The position numbers were made by a program, and so were the translations under genes. From Romboutsia lituseburensis (lineage in GTDB: Bacteria > Bacillota > Clostridia > Peptostreptococcales > Peptostreptococcaceae), in the NCBI RefSeq assembly GCF_024723825.1, contig NZ_JANQBQ010000001.1, forward strand, positions 1,302,001 to 1,366,000: 64,000 nucleotides of DNA, given 5' to 3'. Under the pieces are notes generated by a model. It worked only from the letters and a program-made list of their open reading frames with translations, did no database searches and was not told the origin of the DNA. Of the stretch, positions 50,338 to 59,954 are shown in pieces. Position 1 is the first letter of the stretch. Every line of letters begins with the position of its first letter.

Positions 50338-50859
50338 ATGTTATTAAAGGCATTGGCAATTTTTGTACTTCAACTTATTTATGTTCCACTTTTAACATTG
50401 CGTACAACTTTAGTTGTTAAAGGTGAAAGAAATAAAGCATCTATAGCTGCTTTGTTAGAAGCAATTATTTATATTTTTAGTTTAGGTATAGTTTTTTCAG
50501 ACTTAACCAATATATCTAATATAATAGCTTATGTAATAGGATACGCAATTGGAGTTTATATTGGTGGTATAGTAGAATCTAAACTCGCAATAGGATATAG
50601 GACCATCCATATTAGTTTAATGAGTAAAAACCAATATTTAGTGAATAAATTACGTGAAAATAAATTTGGCGTTACGACCTTTATAGGTCATGGAATAAAT
50701 GGAGAAGAAAGATATAGATTAGAGATACTAGCTCATAGAATCAGAGAGTCAGAAGTTATTTCCATTGTGCAAAATGAAGAACCTGGTGCATTTATAGTAT
50801 CTTATGATTTAACTCAGTTTAAAGGAGGATATCTTTCTAGGCATCTAAAGAATAATTAA
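50338..50859 (+). CDS. DUF2179/UPF0316 family membrane protein
   Basis: 173 residues: three N-terminal helices (ALAIFVLQLIYVPLLTLRTTL, AALLEAIIYIFSLGIVFSD, NIIAYVIGYAIGVYIGGIVES) then a DUF2179 soluble domain (TTFIGHGINGEERYRLEILAHR, VQNEEPGAFIVSYDL). Similar domains end YitT/UPF0316 proteins. ATG 50338 has AGGAGG 8 bases upstream; ATG 50332 is only 2 bases from it. Function unknown. Confidence 0.88.
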   Translation: MLLKALAIFVLQLIYVPLLTLRTTLVVKGERNKASIAALLEAIIYIFSLGIVFSDLTNISNIIAYVIGYAIGVYIGGIVESKLAIGYRTIHISLMSKNQYLVNKLRENKFGVTTFIGHGINGEERYRLEILAHRIRESEVISIVQNEEPGAFIVSYDLTQFKGGYLSRHLKNN

Positions 50860-50862
50860 TAT

Positions 50863-50915
50863 AAAAAATAGCTAAATATAAAGGTTTTATCTAGACCTTA
50901 TATTTAGCTATTTTT
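50863..50915. terminator. Bidirectional terminator
   Basis: AAAAATAGCTAAATATAA(A)GG pairs with CC-TTATATTTAGCTATTTTT, a stem of about 20 bp with T runs on both sides, between converging units. Confidence 0.85.
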
Positions 50916-50916
50916 C

Positions 50917-51708
50917 TTATATTTTTAATTCAACCTCTACACCAAAATGATCTGAAACAATATTTTTATTTTTACTGTTAAATATAACATTAGAACTTAA
51001 TACTTCTATTTTTTTATTTGAAAAAATTATATCTAACCTTAAATCCTCTTTATTTTTATCCCAACCTGATATTTTTCCCTTTACAGTTATTCCACTATCT
51101 TTTTTTAAAGCCAAATTATAAGTATCATAAAAACCATTTTTAAGTATATATCCATATCCTTCATCTATAATTGTTGCACTATTATTAAAATCCCCCATAA
51201 TAAGTGAATACTCGTTTGGATTAATATCCTTAGCTAATGTATCAAATTGATGTGTAAAAGGCTCCTCCTCATCAAAATACCATCCTAAGTGGCATGAATA
51301 AATGTTTATATCTTTATCATTATACGATGATTTTAATTTTACAATCTTTCTAGTTTTCCAATAATTAGTATCTTGTGATTTAGATACAAAGAAACTTTTA
51401 AATTCTTTTATAGGAAGTTTTGTCATTATACAAAGACCTTCTTCATAAATATCATATCCAACATGAGAAATATCCCATATAAATTTGTAATCATTTACTC
51501 CTATTTTTTTTAACTCTTGATTTATTAATAATGCAAAATTATCTTCTTTTATGTGATCATAAGCTACTTTTGATTTTATCAATTGACTCACTTCTTGAAG
51601 TGCTATTATATCATACTGTTTTTCTTTTATAACACTTGCTATATATTTAATTTTTTCTAACTGATCTTCCTCTTGCCAAGAATGACAATTAAGTGTTAAT
51701 AATTTCAA
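50917..51708 (-). CDS. Endonuclease/exonuclease/phosphatase family hydrolase of the alpha-glucoside operon
   Basis: 263-residue EEP-fold metal hydrolase: LTLNCHSWQE, the catalytic IIALQEV glutamate, YSCHLGWY, MGDFNN and the closing SDHFGVEV Asp-His pair. EEP members of this short type repeatedly follow PTS alpha-glucoside genes; its substrate (a sugar phosphate or phosphodiester) is unknown. Starts at TTG 51708, three bases after the PTS stop, with GGAGC inside the end of that gene. Translation is thus coupled. Confidence 0.88.
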   Translation of the reverse strand: MKLLTLNCHSWQEEDQLEKIKYIASVIKEKQYDIIALQEVSQLIKSKVAYDHIKEDNFALLINQELKKIGVNDYKFIWDISHVGYDIYEEGLCIMTKLPIKEFKSFFVSKSQDTNYWKTRKIVKLKSSYNDKDINIYSCHLGWYFDEEEPFTHQFDTLAKDINPNEYSLIMGDFNNSATIIDEGYGYILKNGFYDTYNLALKKDSGITVKGKISGWDKNKEDLRLDIIFSNKKIEVLSSNVIFNSKNKNIVSDHFGVEVELKI

Positions 51709-51711
51709 TTT

Positions 51712-53364
51712 TTATGCTCCTAACATATCAAGTATATTCGATTTTAGTACATCTGCCTTAGGTCCATACACAGCTTGAACCCCTTTATCTTTTAATATAA
51801 GCCCCAATGCCCCTGCTTGTTTCCATTCAGTTTCATTTGCTACTAATGACCTATTTTTTACTGTAACTCTTAAACGAGTCATACATGCATCTACATCTTC
51901 TATATTACCTGCTCCACCTAATAAACATATAATCTTTTCTGATAATTCATCACCTACTATTTTTTTATCATTAGATGAATTTGCTGAATCATCAATATAA
52001 TTTCCTTTACGACCTGGCGTTGCTATATCAAATTTCTTTATTAGGAAATTGAAAGTTACAAAGTTCAATATAAAGAATACAACACAAGATAAAATAAAGT
52101 TTATTAAATCCGCTGTTAATCCTGCTTTTATTAACATTGGTGTACGAGTTAAAAACTCTATAAAACCAAATGCATGAACTCTTAAGTTTATTACATCTGC
52201 AAGTGCAAATGCTAACCCTGTAAGTATTGCATATGCTACATATAATATAGGTGATATAAACATAAACATAAATTCTATTGGTTCTGTCACACCAGTTAAG
52301 AAACATGCAAGTAATGCAGATAAGAATATTGGTTTATAACTTTTTAACTTATCACCATCAACATTTTTGTACATAGCCATCGATATTCCTGCAAGAGATG
52401 CAGTTGATAAAATAACTTGACCTGCTTTAAAACGTGCTGGTGTTATAGTGTTTAATAGTTCATTGTAAGATGCCATGTCTCCAGCACCCTTAAAGTTAAT
52501 TAAATCTGCTATCCAAGCTAACCATAATGGATCTTGCCCTGCTACCACTGTCCCCGCTGCTGCCCCTGTTGCTATTTGATATACACTTCCTAATTCGGTA
52601 TAGTTCATTGGTACAGTTATCATATGATGAAGTCCAAAAGGTAATAATAACCTTTCAAGTGTTCCATATACAAATGGTGCTAACACAGGTGCTGTATCTC
52701 TAGATGTAGCAATCCACATACCAAACGAATTTAAAGCCCCTTGAACAAATGGCCAAACTACAGATAAAACTATAGCTGAAACTACAGAACCACTTATAAC
52801 AACAAACGGTACAAAACGCTTTCCATTAAAAAATGCTAAGGCTTGTGGTAATTTATCATAGTTATAGAATTTATTATATAAAACAGCTCCTAAAAATCCT
52901 GATATTATCCCTACGAATACCCCCATATTAAGTGCTGACGCCCCTAGTATCGAAGTAAAATAATCTTTAACTACAAGTTGAGTACCTGTTAAAGATGTTA
53001 CAGTTGCGCTTGGATCTAATAACATATCTCCATTTACACCAAATATAGCTCCTGTTATACGATTTATTAATATAAAAGCTATTAGCGCTGCAAATGATCC
53101 ACCTGATCGGTCTTTAGCCCAAGATCCGCCTATTGCAACTGCAAATAAGACATGTAGATTTCCTATTATCCCCCATCCGATATCCTCTACAACTCTAGCT
53201 ATAGTTATTATAAATTGAGCATCAGATGACATTCCTATTAGTTTTCCGATTGATACCATTAAACCCGCAGCTGGCATAACTGCTATAACAACAAGCAAAG
53301 CTTTTCCAAACTTTTGCCAAAAATCAAATGATATTAATTTTTTCTTTTCTACTAATGTACCCAT
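51712..53364 (-). CDS. PTS EIIBC, maltose/alpha-glucoside type
   Basis: 550-residue sugar permease: EIIC domain of the glucose family (residues 10-430; GRKLxx-like GLHHMITVPMNYTELGS, ADVINLRVHAFGFIEFLTR, GVTEPIEFMFMF) fused to EIIB with phosphorylated Cys in DVDACMTRLRVTV (about residue 485). EIIA is absent and presumably provided by another locus. The neighbouring malL indicates an alpha-glucoside substrate such as maltose or isomaltose. AGGGAG start. Confidence 0.92.
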   Translation of the reverse strand: MGTLVEKKKLISFDFWQKFGKALLVVIAVMPAAGLMVSIGKLIGMSSDAQFIITIARVVEDIGWGIIGNLHVLFAVAIGGSWAKDRSGGSFAALIAFILINRITGAIFGVNGDMLLDPSATVTSLTGTQLVVKDYFTSILGASALNMGVFVGIISGFLGAVLYNKFYNYDKLPQALAFFNGKRFVPFVVISGSVVSAIVLSVVWPFVQGALNSFGMWIATSRDTAPVLAPFVYGTLERLLLPFGLHHMITVPMNYTELGSVYQIATGAAAGTVVAGQDPLWLAWIADLINFKGAGDMASYNELLNTITPARFKAGQVILSTASLAGISMAMYKNVDGDKLKSYKPIFLSALLACFLTGVTEPIEFMFMFISPILYVAYAILTGLAFALADVINLRVHAFGFIEFLTRTPMLIKAGLTADLINFILSCVVFFILNFVTFNFLIKKFDIATPGRKGNYIDDSANSSNDKKIVGDELSEKIICLLGGAGNIEDVDACMTRLRVTVKNRSLVANETEWKQAGALGLILKDKGVQAVYGPKADVLKSNILDMLGA

Positions 53365-53410
53365 AATATCTCCCTCTTTTCTAAATATTTATCGATATAA
53401 ATCTTATTTT

Positions 53411-53440
53411 AATTGTGCTAGTTAAATAACTAGCACAATT
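53411..53440. other. Intercistronic hairpin between malL and the PTS gene
   Basis: AATTGTGCTAGTTA and its exact complement around AA, between the malL stop and the PTS start. The T run is on the plus side only, so on the operon strand it lacks a terminator tail. It may stabilise the malL mRNA end or partially stop transcription. Confidence 0.5.
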
Positions 53441-53442
53441 TT

Positions 53443-55107
53443 TTATTTAAGTTTATAAAGCCTAGCTTCCCAAGGCCTTAAAATTACTTTATTTAGATTT
53501 TCATGTTCTTTAACATCATAGTTTGAAATGAATAAATTTCTATACTCTAAAAACTCATTCTCATATTCATATAACGCATCTCTATCGCTTAAATTGCAAA
53601 TCACTATAAATTTTTCATTTTCTAATATTCTCTTATACGCAAAAATTTGATCATCATTTTCTAATATTAATTTATAGTCCCCATATATTAGACACTTACT
53701 TTCTTTTCTTATTTTTATCATTTTTTTATAAAAATTAAGTATAGAATTTTCATCATTTAACTGTTTTTCTACGTTTATATCTATATAATTTGGATTTACT
53801 TTTATCCATGTATTACCTTTACTAAAACCAGCATTCAAACTGTCATTCCACTGCATAGGTGTTCTTGTATTATCCCTAGAACTTGATGCAACTAACTTTA
53901 GTGCATCTTCTTTATTAATGCCTGACTCTAATAGATCAATATATTGATTTTTAGTTCTGACATCATCATAGTCATCTATTGTATCATACCTAACATCAGT
54001 CATACCAATCTCTTGACCTTGGTATATAAATGGAGTACCTTTATGCATAAAGTAAACTAACCCTAATGCTTTTGAACTTTCATTTAAATAATTTTTATCA
54101 TTTCCCCAAGATGAAACTATTCTTGTAACATCATGATTTTCTATATACAAAGCATTCCAGCCATTGTTAGATAGATTAGTTTGCCATTTATTCCAAATCT
54201 GTTTTAGGTTTTTTATACTAAATGATTTTCCATTATCAGAGTTCCATAAGTCTAAATGTTCAAATTGAAATAGCATATTAAACTTTCCATTCTCTTCTCC
54301 TACCCATAGATCTGCTTCTTCTGCTTTTACTCCATTTGCTTCGCCTACTGTCATTATGTCATATTTATCAAATGTATTTTCTTTTAATTCTTTTAAGTAT
54401 TTATGAATCCCCCCTACATTCATATGTTTACTAAAAGATGGAACGTATCTTAAATTATCTGGATTATCTAAATCTAGTAAACCATCTTCTTTGTTTATAT
54501 GACTTATAGCATCTACTCTAAATCCATCTATACCTTTATCTAACCACCAATTTATCATCTCATATATAGCGCTTCTCATGTTTTTATTTTTCCAATTTAG
54601 ATCTGGCTGTTTTTTACTAAATAAGTGTAAAAAATATTCATTTGTATTTTCATCATACTCCCATGCTGGCCCTTTAAATATGCTCTCCCAGTTATTAGGC
54701 TCTACATCATTTTTGCCTTCTCTCCATATATACCAATCTCTTTTAGGGCTATCTTTAGAGCTTTTAGATTCTATAAACCATGGATGTTCATCACTTGTAT
54801 GATTTACAACTAAATCAATTATAAGCTTCATATCTCTTTTATGAACCTCATAAAGTAATGCATCAAAGTCATTCATATCTCCGAAATCTTCCATTATATC
54901 TTGATAATCACTTATATCATAACCATTATCATCATTAGGTGATTTATACATAGGACAAATCCAAATTACATTAATACCTAAGTCTTTTAAATAATCTAAT
55001 TTTGATATTACCCCTTTTAGGTCTCCTATACCATCATTGTTGTAATCCATGAAGCTACGAGGATATATTTGATAAGCAACAGCTTCTTTCCACCACTTTT
55101 TATTCAT
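53443..55107 (-). CDS. malL: GH13 alpha-glucosidase (oligo-1,6-glucosidase type)
   Basis: Cytosolic alpha-amylase-family glucosidase of 554 residues. GH13 regions: YDISDYQDI, the nucleophile GFRVDAISH, the acid/base MTVGEANG and the transition-state Asp ENHDVTR. Opening KWWKEAVAYQIYPRSFMDYNNDGIGD and RDNTRTPMQW fit the oligo-1,6-glucosidase/TreC subgroup. With the following PTS and EEP genes it should cleave phosphorylated or free isomalto- and malto-oligosaccharides; trehalose-6-phosphate hydrolase is the alternative. GGGAGG site. Confidence 0.9.
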   Translation of the reverse strand: MNKKWWKEAVAYQIYPRSFMDYNNDGIGDLKGVISKLDYLKDLGINVIWICPMYKSPNDDNGYDISDYQDIMEDFGDMNDFDALLYEVHKRDMKLIIDLVVNHTSDEHPWFIESKSSKDSPKRDWYIWREGKNDVEPNNWESIFKGPAWEYDENTNEYFLHLFSKKQPDLNWKNKNMRSAIYEMINWWLDKGIDGFRVDAISHINKEDGLLDLDNPDNLRYVPSFSKHMNVGGIHKYLKELKENTFDKYDIMTVGEANGVKAEEADLWVGEENGKFNMLFQFEHLDLWNSDNGKSFSIKNLKQIWNKWQTNLSNNGWNALYIENHDVTRIVSSWGNDKNYLNESSKALGLVYFMHKGTPFIYQGQEIGMTDVRYDTIDDYDDVRTKNQYIDLLESGINKEDALKLVASSSRDNTRTPMQWNDSLNAGFSKGNTWIKVNPNYIDINVEKQLNDENSILNFYKKMIKIRKESKCLIYGDYKLILENDDQIFAYKRILENEKFIVICNLSDRDALYEYENEFLEYRNLFISNYDVKEHENLNKVILRPWEARLYKLK

Positions 55108-55119
55108 TTCTACCTCCCA

Positions 55120-55139
55120 TTGCGCAATCGTTTGCGCAA
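55120..55139 (-). promoter_or_regulatory. LacI-family operator in front of malL
   Basis: TTGCGCAATCGTTTGCGCAA is a near-perfect dyad (the TTGCGCAA half-sites are 8-bp palindromes themselves) with a central CG, the form bound by LacI/MalR-type regulators. It lies between promoter and the ribosome site, where a bound repressor would block elongation. No LacI-type regulator gene is in this window. Confidence 0.7.
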
Positions 55140-55186
55140 TTGTTTAAAAAATATATGACTTAAAGTCATATCATCTCATTAAATTT

Positions 55187-55215
55187 AATATATCACACGT
55201 TGAAAACATTTTCAA
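55187..55215 (-). promoter_or_regulatory. malL promoter overlapping a cre-like site
   Basis: TTGAAA (55215-55210), 17 bases, TATATT (55192-55187). The -35 box is inside TTGAAAACATTTTCAA (55200-55215), part of a 22-bp dyad from 55197 to 55218, which matches the CcpA cre consensus at all but the central G. Catabolite repression of the alpha-glucoside operon is likely. The gap 55216-55422 has no gene. Confidence 0.6.
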
Positions 55216-55422
55216 CGTTTTTTTATATTTAATTTTATTTTCTGTAAATTATAAGATTCTTAATATAATTAAAATAAAAATTCCACCTATCTTACATTAT
55301 TAACAACCTCATCTGTTGCTCAAAACATGCTCTGTCATTTAAGATAAATATGTCGATTTAACTAAGATTAAGGTTACGCTACTTATCCATAATTATAAAA
55401 TAGTCATAGTTTTTTTATATAT

Positions 55423-55455
55423 AAAAAACTATCTAGCTTAACTAGATAGTTTTTT
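55423..55455. terminator. Terminator of the first rubrerythrin gene
   Basis: AAAAAACTATCTAG pairs with CTAGATAGTTTTTT around a 5-base loop, close after the rubrerythrin stop; bidirectional. Confidence 0.85.
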
Positions 55456-55465
55456 ATAATTTATA

Positions 55466-56014
55466 TTAGTTTTTACCAAAGTGTCTTTCTAATAATCCTA
55501 AAAATGCTTTACCATGTCTTGCTTCATCTTTACACATTTCATGTACTGTATCATGTATTGCATCTAATCCTAATTCTTTAGCTCTCTTAGCTATTTTTAA
55601 TTTTCCTTCTGTTGCTCCATACTCAGCTTCTACTCTAGCCTTTAAATTAGCCTTTGTATCTGCTACTACCACTTCTCCTAATAACTCTGCAAATTTTGCT
55701 GCATGTTCTGCTTCTTCAAATGCTATTCTTTGATAAGCTTCTGCTACTTCTGGATATCCTTCTCTATCGGCTTGACGAGACATCGCTAAATACATCCCTA
55801 CTTCTGTACATTCTCCTACAAAGTTTGCTCTTAATCCTTCTACTATTTCTTCATCTATTCCTTGTGCTACTCCTATTCTATGTTCATCTGCCCAAACCAT
55901 TTCTCCACTCATTTCATTGAACTTTTCAGCTCCTACTTTACATACTGGACAAACTTCTGGTGCCATATCTCCTTCATGTATATATCCACATACTGTACAA
56001 ACAAATTTTTTCAT
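55466..56014 (-). CDS. Reverse rubrerythrin (copy 1)
   Basis: 182 residues in reverse order to classic rubrerythrin: an N-terminal rubredoxin domain (CTVCGYIH...CPVCKVG, FeS4 cysteines) followed by a ferritin-like di-iron domain ([50 protein letters not shown]). Reverse rubrerythrins reduce oxygen and peroxide with NADH and confer air tolerance on clostridia. AGGAGG site. Very similar to the 56208-56756 and 59192-59737 genes. Confidence 0.93.
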   Translation of the reverse strand: MKKFVCTVCGYIHEGDMAPEVCPVCKVGAEKFNEMSGEMVWADEHRIGVAQGIDEEIVEGLRANFVGECTEVGMYLAMSRQADREGYPEVAEAYQRIAFEEAEHAAKFAELLGEVVVADTKANLKARVEAEYGATEGKLKIAKRAKELGLDAIHDTVHEMCKDEARHGKAFLGLLERHFGKN

Positions 56015-56207
56015 AATTTAACTCCTCCTGTTTTATTTATATTTAATTAATTTTTATTTTCAATTCATCATTTATTGTTACACTATAATAAATACCCTGC
56101 TATTTGATGTTAAAACATAAAATTAATATATTTTTTATAAATTTTATTTTAAATGATATTAATTAAAATATAATATATATCAATAGTTTATTTGCTATCC
56201 TTTTATA

Positions 56208-56756
56208 CTAATTTTTACCAAAGTATCTTTCTAATAACCCTAAAAATGCTTTACCATGTCTTGCTTCATCTTTACACATTTCATGTACTGTATCATGTAT
56301 TGCATCTAATCCTAACGCCTTAGCTTTCTTAGCTATTTTTAATTTTCCTTCTGTTGCTCCGTACTCAGCTTCTACTCTAGCCTTTAAATTAGCTTTTGTA
56401 TCTGCTACTACTACTTCTCCTAATAACTCCGCAAATTTTGCTGCATGTTCTGCTTCTTCAAATGCTATTCTTTTATATGCTTCTGCTACTTCTGGATATC
56501 CTTCTCTATCTGCTTGACGAGACATCGCTAAATACATTCCTACCTCTGTACATTCGCCTACAAAGTTTGCTCTTAATCCCTCTAGTATATCTTCCTCTAC
56601 CCCTTGTGCTACTCCTATACTATGTTCATCTGCCCAATTCATTTCTCCTTTTACTTCTTCAAATGCATCTGAACCTTTTTTACATATTGGACATATTTCT
56701 GGAACTGTTTCTCCTTCATATACCCATCCACATGGTTTACATACAAACTTTTTCAT
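56208..56756 (-). CDS. Reverse rubrerythrin (copy 2)
   Basis: 182 residues, same design: CKPCGWVYE...CPICKKG rubredoxin knuckles and the ferritin-like motifs ([27 protein letters not shown]). The C-terminal 130 residues are nearly identical to copy 1, whereas the rubredoxin part is more divergent (Trp and Pro in the first knuckle). Separated from copy 1 by about 190 AT-rich bases and having its own AGGAG site, so separately transcribed genes are possible. Confidence 0.93.
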   Translation of the reverse strand: MKKFVCKPCGWVYEGETVPEICPICKKGSDAFEEVKGEMNWADEHSIGVAQGVEEDILEGLRANFVGECTEVGMYLAMSRQADREGYPEVAEAYKRIAFEEAEHAAKFAELLGEVVVADTKANLKARVEAEYGATEGKLKIAKKAKALGLDAIHDTVHEMCKDEARHGKAFLGLLERYFGKN

Positions 56757-57082
56757 ATTTTTACTCCTCCTGTTGTTATCTATAGTTATTTGAAACTTAT
56801 TTTTTATTTAAGATACTATGTATATACCCGACGTTTTTTTGTATAAACAATTTTTATATTTTTATAAATTTTAAATTAGTATAGTTATTCTTTAATATTT
56901 ATATTTAAGTTGTATAATTTATCTAAAAAGTTTCAGTTAGTTTAAACATTTTCAGGAAAACATTTTTCTGATATTATTAACTTAATATTTGATATAAAAC
57001 ATTAAACAATATCAAATTTATAAAAAGTACAGTTTATATAGTTTTTATTAAAATAAATTTATAAAATAAGGGGAGAAATAAA
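56757..57082. other. Divergent region with a cre-like dyad
   Basis: About 325 bases with no gene. TCAGGAAAACATTTTTCTGA at 56952-56971 is an imperfect dyad sharing GAAAACATTTT with the cre-like site ahead of malL, and could be a CcpA site for the ATPase gene. No clear promoter pair was seen. Confidence 0.4.
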
Positions 57083-58192
57083 ATGGCAGAGGTAATTTTA
57101 AAAAATATATGCAAATCATATTCAAACGGATTTAATGCAGTAAAAGATGTAAATATAGATATACAAGATAAAGAGTTCGTAGTTTTGGTTGGTCCATCAG
57201 GATGCGGAAAGTCAACAACTTTAAGAATGATAGCTGGACTTGAAGAAATTAGTTCTGGAGAACTATATATAGGTGATAAAGTAGTAAATGAAGTTGACCC
57301 TAAGGATAGAGATATAGCTATGGTTTTCCAAAACTATGCACTATATCCACATTTATCTGTATACGATAACATGGCATTTGCTTTAAAACTTAGAAAGCTT
57401 CCAAAAGATGAAATTGATAAAAAAGTTAAAGTAGCTGCAAAAATATTAGATTTAGAGCCATTACTAGATAGAAAACCAAAAGCTTTATCAGGTGGACAAA
57501 GACAAAGGGTTGCTCTTGGACGTGCTATAGTTAGAAATCCTAAAGTTTTCTTAATGGATGAACCATTATCTAACTTAGATGCTAAGCTTAGAACTGCCAT
57601 GAGAACAGAAATAACTAAATTGCATAAATCTCTTGGAACTACTTTTATATACGTAACACATGATCAAGTTGAAGCTATGACTATGGCTGATAGAATAGTT
57701 GTAATGAAAGATGGTATAGTTCAACAAATAGCTACACCTCAAGATGTATATGATATGCCTAATAACATGTTTGTTGCTGGATTTATAGGCGCTCCTCAAA
57801 TGAACTTTATTGAAGCTACTTTAGTTGAAGAAAATGGAGAAATTCACGCAAAAAATGAGGTTATGAATATAGCTTTAAACAAGGGGGAATGTGGCGCTTT
57901 AATATCTAAAGGATATATTGGTAAAGAGGTTGTTTTAGGTATAAGACCGGAGGATATACATATAGAAGATGTTTTCGTTGAAAATAGTTTAGATAGTGCA
58001 TTTGAAGCAACAGTTGAACTTGGTGAACTTATGGGTGCTGAGATATACGCTTATCTAAAGTCTGGAAAGAGCAACATAACAGCTAGATTTGATGGTAGAT
58101 ATAGAATGAATATTGGTGATAAATTAAAGTTGGCTATGGATAAGCACAGAATACACGTATTCGATAAGGAAACGCAAGAGGCTATAAGATAA
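57083..58192 (+). CDS. Multiple-sugar ABC transporter ATPase (UgpC/MsmK family)
   Basis: Energises carbohydrate ABC importers. Walker A GPSGCGKST, Q-loop FQNYALYPHLSV, signature LSGGQRQRVALGRAIVRNPK, Walker B FLMDEPLSNLDAKLR, H-loop THDQVEAMT, then a TOBE/OB C-domain (LGIRPEDI). 369 residues. No permease or binding-protein genes are adjacent, so it may serve several transporters as MsmX does in Bacillus. AGGGGAG site. The CdaR/PucR-type regulator follows after a terminator. Confidence 0.92.
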   Translation: MAEVILKNICKSYSNGFNAVKDVNIDIQDKEFVVLVGPSGCGKSTTLRMIAGLEEISSGELYIGDKVVNEVDPKDRDIAMVFQNYALYPHLSVYDNMAFALKLRKLPKDEIDKKVKVAAKILDLEPLLDRKPKALSGGQRQRVALGRAIVRNPKVFLMDEPLSNLDAKLRTAMRTEITKLHKSLGTTFIYVTHDQVEAMTMADRIVVMKDGIVQQIATPQDVYDMPNNMFVAGFIGAPQMNFIEATLVEENGEIHAKNEVMNIALNKGECGALISKGYIGKEVVLGIRPEDIHIEDVFVENSLDSAFEATVELGELMGAEIYAYLKSGKSNITARFDGRYRMNIGDKLKLAMDKHRIHVFDKETQEAIR

Positions 58193-58243
58193 TTAAATTT
58201 CTTTTTAAATATTGTATAAATAAACACTACTTAGTGTTATATT

Positions 58244-58275
58244 AAAAAGTAAGATGATTATTCATCTTACTTTTT
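58244..58275 (+). terminator. Terminator of the ATPase gene
   Basis: AAAAAGTAAGATGA pairs with TCATCTTACTTTTT around TTAT, followed by T's. Confidence 0.85.
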
Positions 58276-58318
58276 TAATACTTCGATTACAATGAAATTA
58301 AAAGCTTAGGGGGATATC

Positions 58319-59083
58319 ATGCAAAATTTGATAGAATTCTTTGAAAATGAAACAAATAAAAAAATAAATATATTTAAATACTCAAATCAAAAACTAAAAT
58401 CAAATCAAAAACTTGTAAATTTTAATAATGATATATATGTTATTGATATACAAGAGAAATTTATCTTTGATAATCCTAATGGTTATTTTTATATTATATA
58501 TCAGCAAAATTTAGATTTTGAAAATCTAAAAAGAGTGCTAGATAATTTATATGATGATATAGAAATATTTGAATATGAAAAATTTGCATTACTTAATTCT
58601 TCTAACGAATTAGATATTAACTTTTCAACACCTGGAATAATCGAGTCTGAAACTTATACAAATACATTAATTACTTATATAGGTAAAATAAATTCTATTG
58701 AGATATTTAATACACGTATTTCTATTTTTAAAGATGTTATTCCATTTTTGAATAACAGCTCAAGTGTACATAAATTTATAAATTTAAATGATTTAGCTAT
58801 ACATAAGGCTATAACTTTAATAAGTAGTGAAAAATCATTTTGTAGCTTAATCGATTTTCAAAGTATAAAAACTATGGATAAAAATTTATTGCATACAGGA
58901 ATAAGTTTTATAGAAAATGACTTAAATATTTCTAAAACTTCATCCTATTTATTCTTACATCGCAATACTCTTATATATAGATTAGAAAAAATCAAAGAAA
59001 TATTAGGCTTAGATATAAAAACTTTCAAAGATGCTTTTATATTTTATATAAGTATAAAATCTTATTTTATATCTAAATCTTAA
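58319..59083 (+). CDS. PucR/CdaR-type transcription regulator
   Basis: 254-residue protein whose last ~65 residues form the PucR C-terminal helix-turn-helix (FIENDLNISKTSSYLFLHRNTLIYRLEKIKEILGLDIKTF). The preceding region (GKINSIEIFNTRISIF...LIDFQSIK) is a GGDEF-like/ligand domain of these activators, here short. It commonly follows UgpC/MsmK ATPase genes in clostridia and probably controls that gene (inference). GGGGG site ahead of ATG. Confidence 0.82.
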   Translation: MQNLIEFFENETNKKINIFKYSNQKLKSNQKLVNFNNDIYVIDIQEKFIFDNPNGYFYIIYQQNLDFENLKRVLDNLYDDIEIFEYEKFALLNSSNELDINFSTPGIIESETYTNTLITYIGKINSIEIFNTRISIFKDVIPFLNNSSSVHKFINLNDLAIHKAITLISSEKSFCSLIDFQSIKTMDKNLLHTGISFIENDLNISKTSSYLFLHRNTLIYRLEKIKEILGLDIKTFKDAFIFYISIKSYFISKS

Positions 59084-59096
59084 TTAAATTATAAAT

Positions 59097-59130
59097 AAAA
59101 AATAGTATAGTTTTTACTATACTATTTTTT
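59097..59130. terminator. Terminator of the PucR-type gene
   Basis: AAAAAATAGTATAG and its complement around a 6-base loop, closed by TTTTTT. Confidence 0.85.
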
Positions 59131-59191
59131 ATCTAACCAATTAGTTCTATTATATTTAGTGCGTATATATTATTTGGTAATGTTCCATATT

Positions 59192-59737
59192 TTATTTTTC
59201 AAAATATCTGTTTAGTAATCCTAAAAATGCTTTTCCATGTCTTGCTTCATCTTTGCACATTTCATGTACTGTATCATGTACTGCATCTATACCTAACTCT
59301 TTTGCTTTTTTCCCTAACTTAAGTTTTCCTTCTGCTGCACCATACTCTGCTTCTACTCTCGCCTTTAAGTTTGTTTTTGTGCAAGGTGCAACTACCTCAC
59401 CTAATAATTCAGCAAATTTTGCTGCATGCTCTGCCTCTTCATAAGCAATTCTTATATATGCTTCTGCTACTTCTGGATATCCTTCTCTATCTGCTTGACG
59501 AGCCATCGCTAAATACATTCCAACCTCTGTACACTCACCTACAAAGTTTGCTCTTAAGCCTTCTACTAATTCTTCATCTAGGCCTTGAGCTATTCCTATT
59601 CTATGTTCATCTGCCCAAGTTAATTCGCCTTTCATTTCATCAAACTTTTCTGGTCCTACTCCACATACTGGACATTTTGAAGGTGGTTGTTCACCTTCAT
59701 GTATATATCCACATACTGTACATACAAATCTTTTCAT
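59192..59737 (-). CDS. Reverse rubrerythrin (copy 3)
   Basis: 181 residues: rubredoxin domain CTVCGYIH...CPVCGVG, then the di-iron domain ([37 protein letters not shown]). More distant from copies 1 and 2: it has [19 protein letters not shown] in the linker and ends RYFEK. A GGAGG site precedes ATG. Located 2.4 kb from copy 2, beyond the sugar ATPase and regulator. Confidence 0.93.
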   Translation of the reverse strand: MKRFVCTVCGYIHEGEQPPSKCPVCGVGPEKFDEMKGELTWADEHRIGIAQGLDEELVEGLRANFVGECTEVGMYLAMARQADREGYPEVAEAYIRIAYEEAEHAAKFAELLGEVVAPCTKTNLKARVEAEYGAAEGKLKLGKKAKELGIDAVHDTVHEMCKDEARHGKAFLGLLNRYFEK

Positions 59738-59954
59738 GTCCTTACCTCCAACTTAATTTAATTCTTTATGTAGCTTTTTTAAACTATACTTTTATATTAT
59801 TTCTTTAAAACTTTAATTTATTCTATTTGTATCTAATAGATATTTTTTACTAAATATATTTTTATAATCATTCTTATATAAATTAATAGTAATATTTTTA
59901 TTTCTACTAAATAAAATAGGATTAGCTAGCTATTTAATCTAAGGAGGATTTTTA

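Noticed and set aside
55654-56785. Leu-rich plus-strand frames opposite the rubrerythrin genes
   Set aside because: Antisense of Glu/Ala-rich ferritin-like helices; the minus-strand genes are certain.
59760-59954. Possible yybP-ykoY manganese riboswitch before mntP
   Set aside because: Expected conserved stems were not found; the sequence is plain AT-rich.
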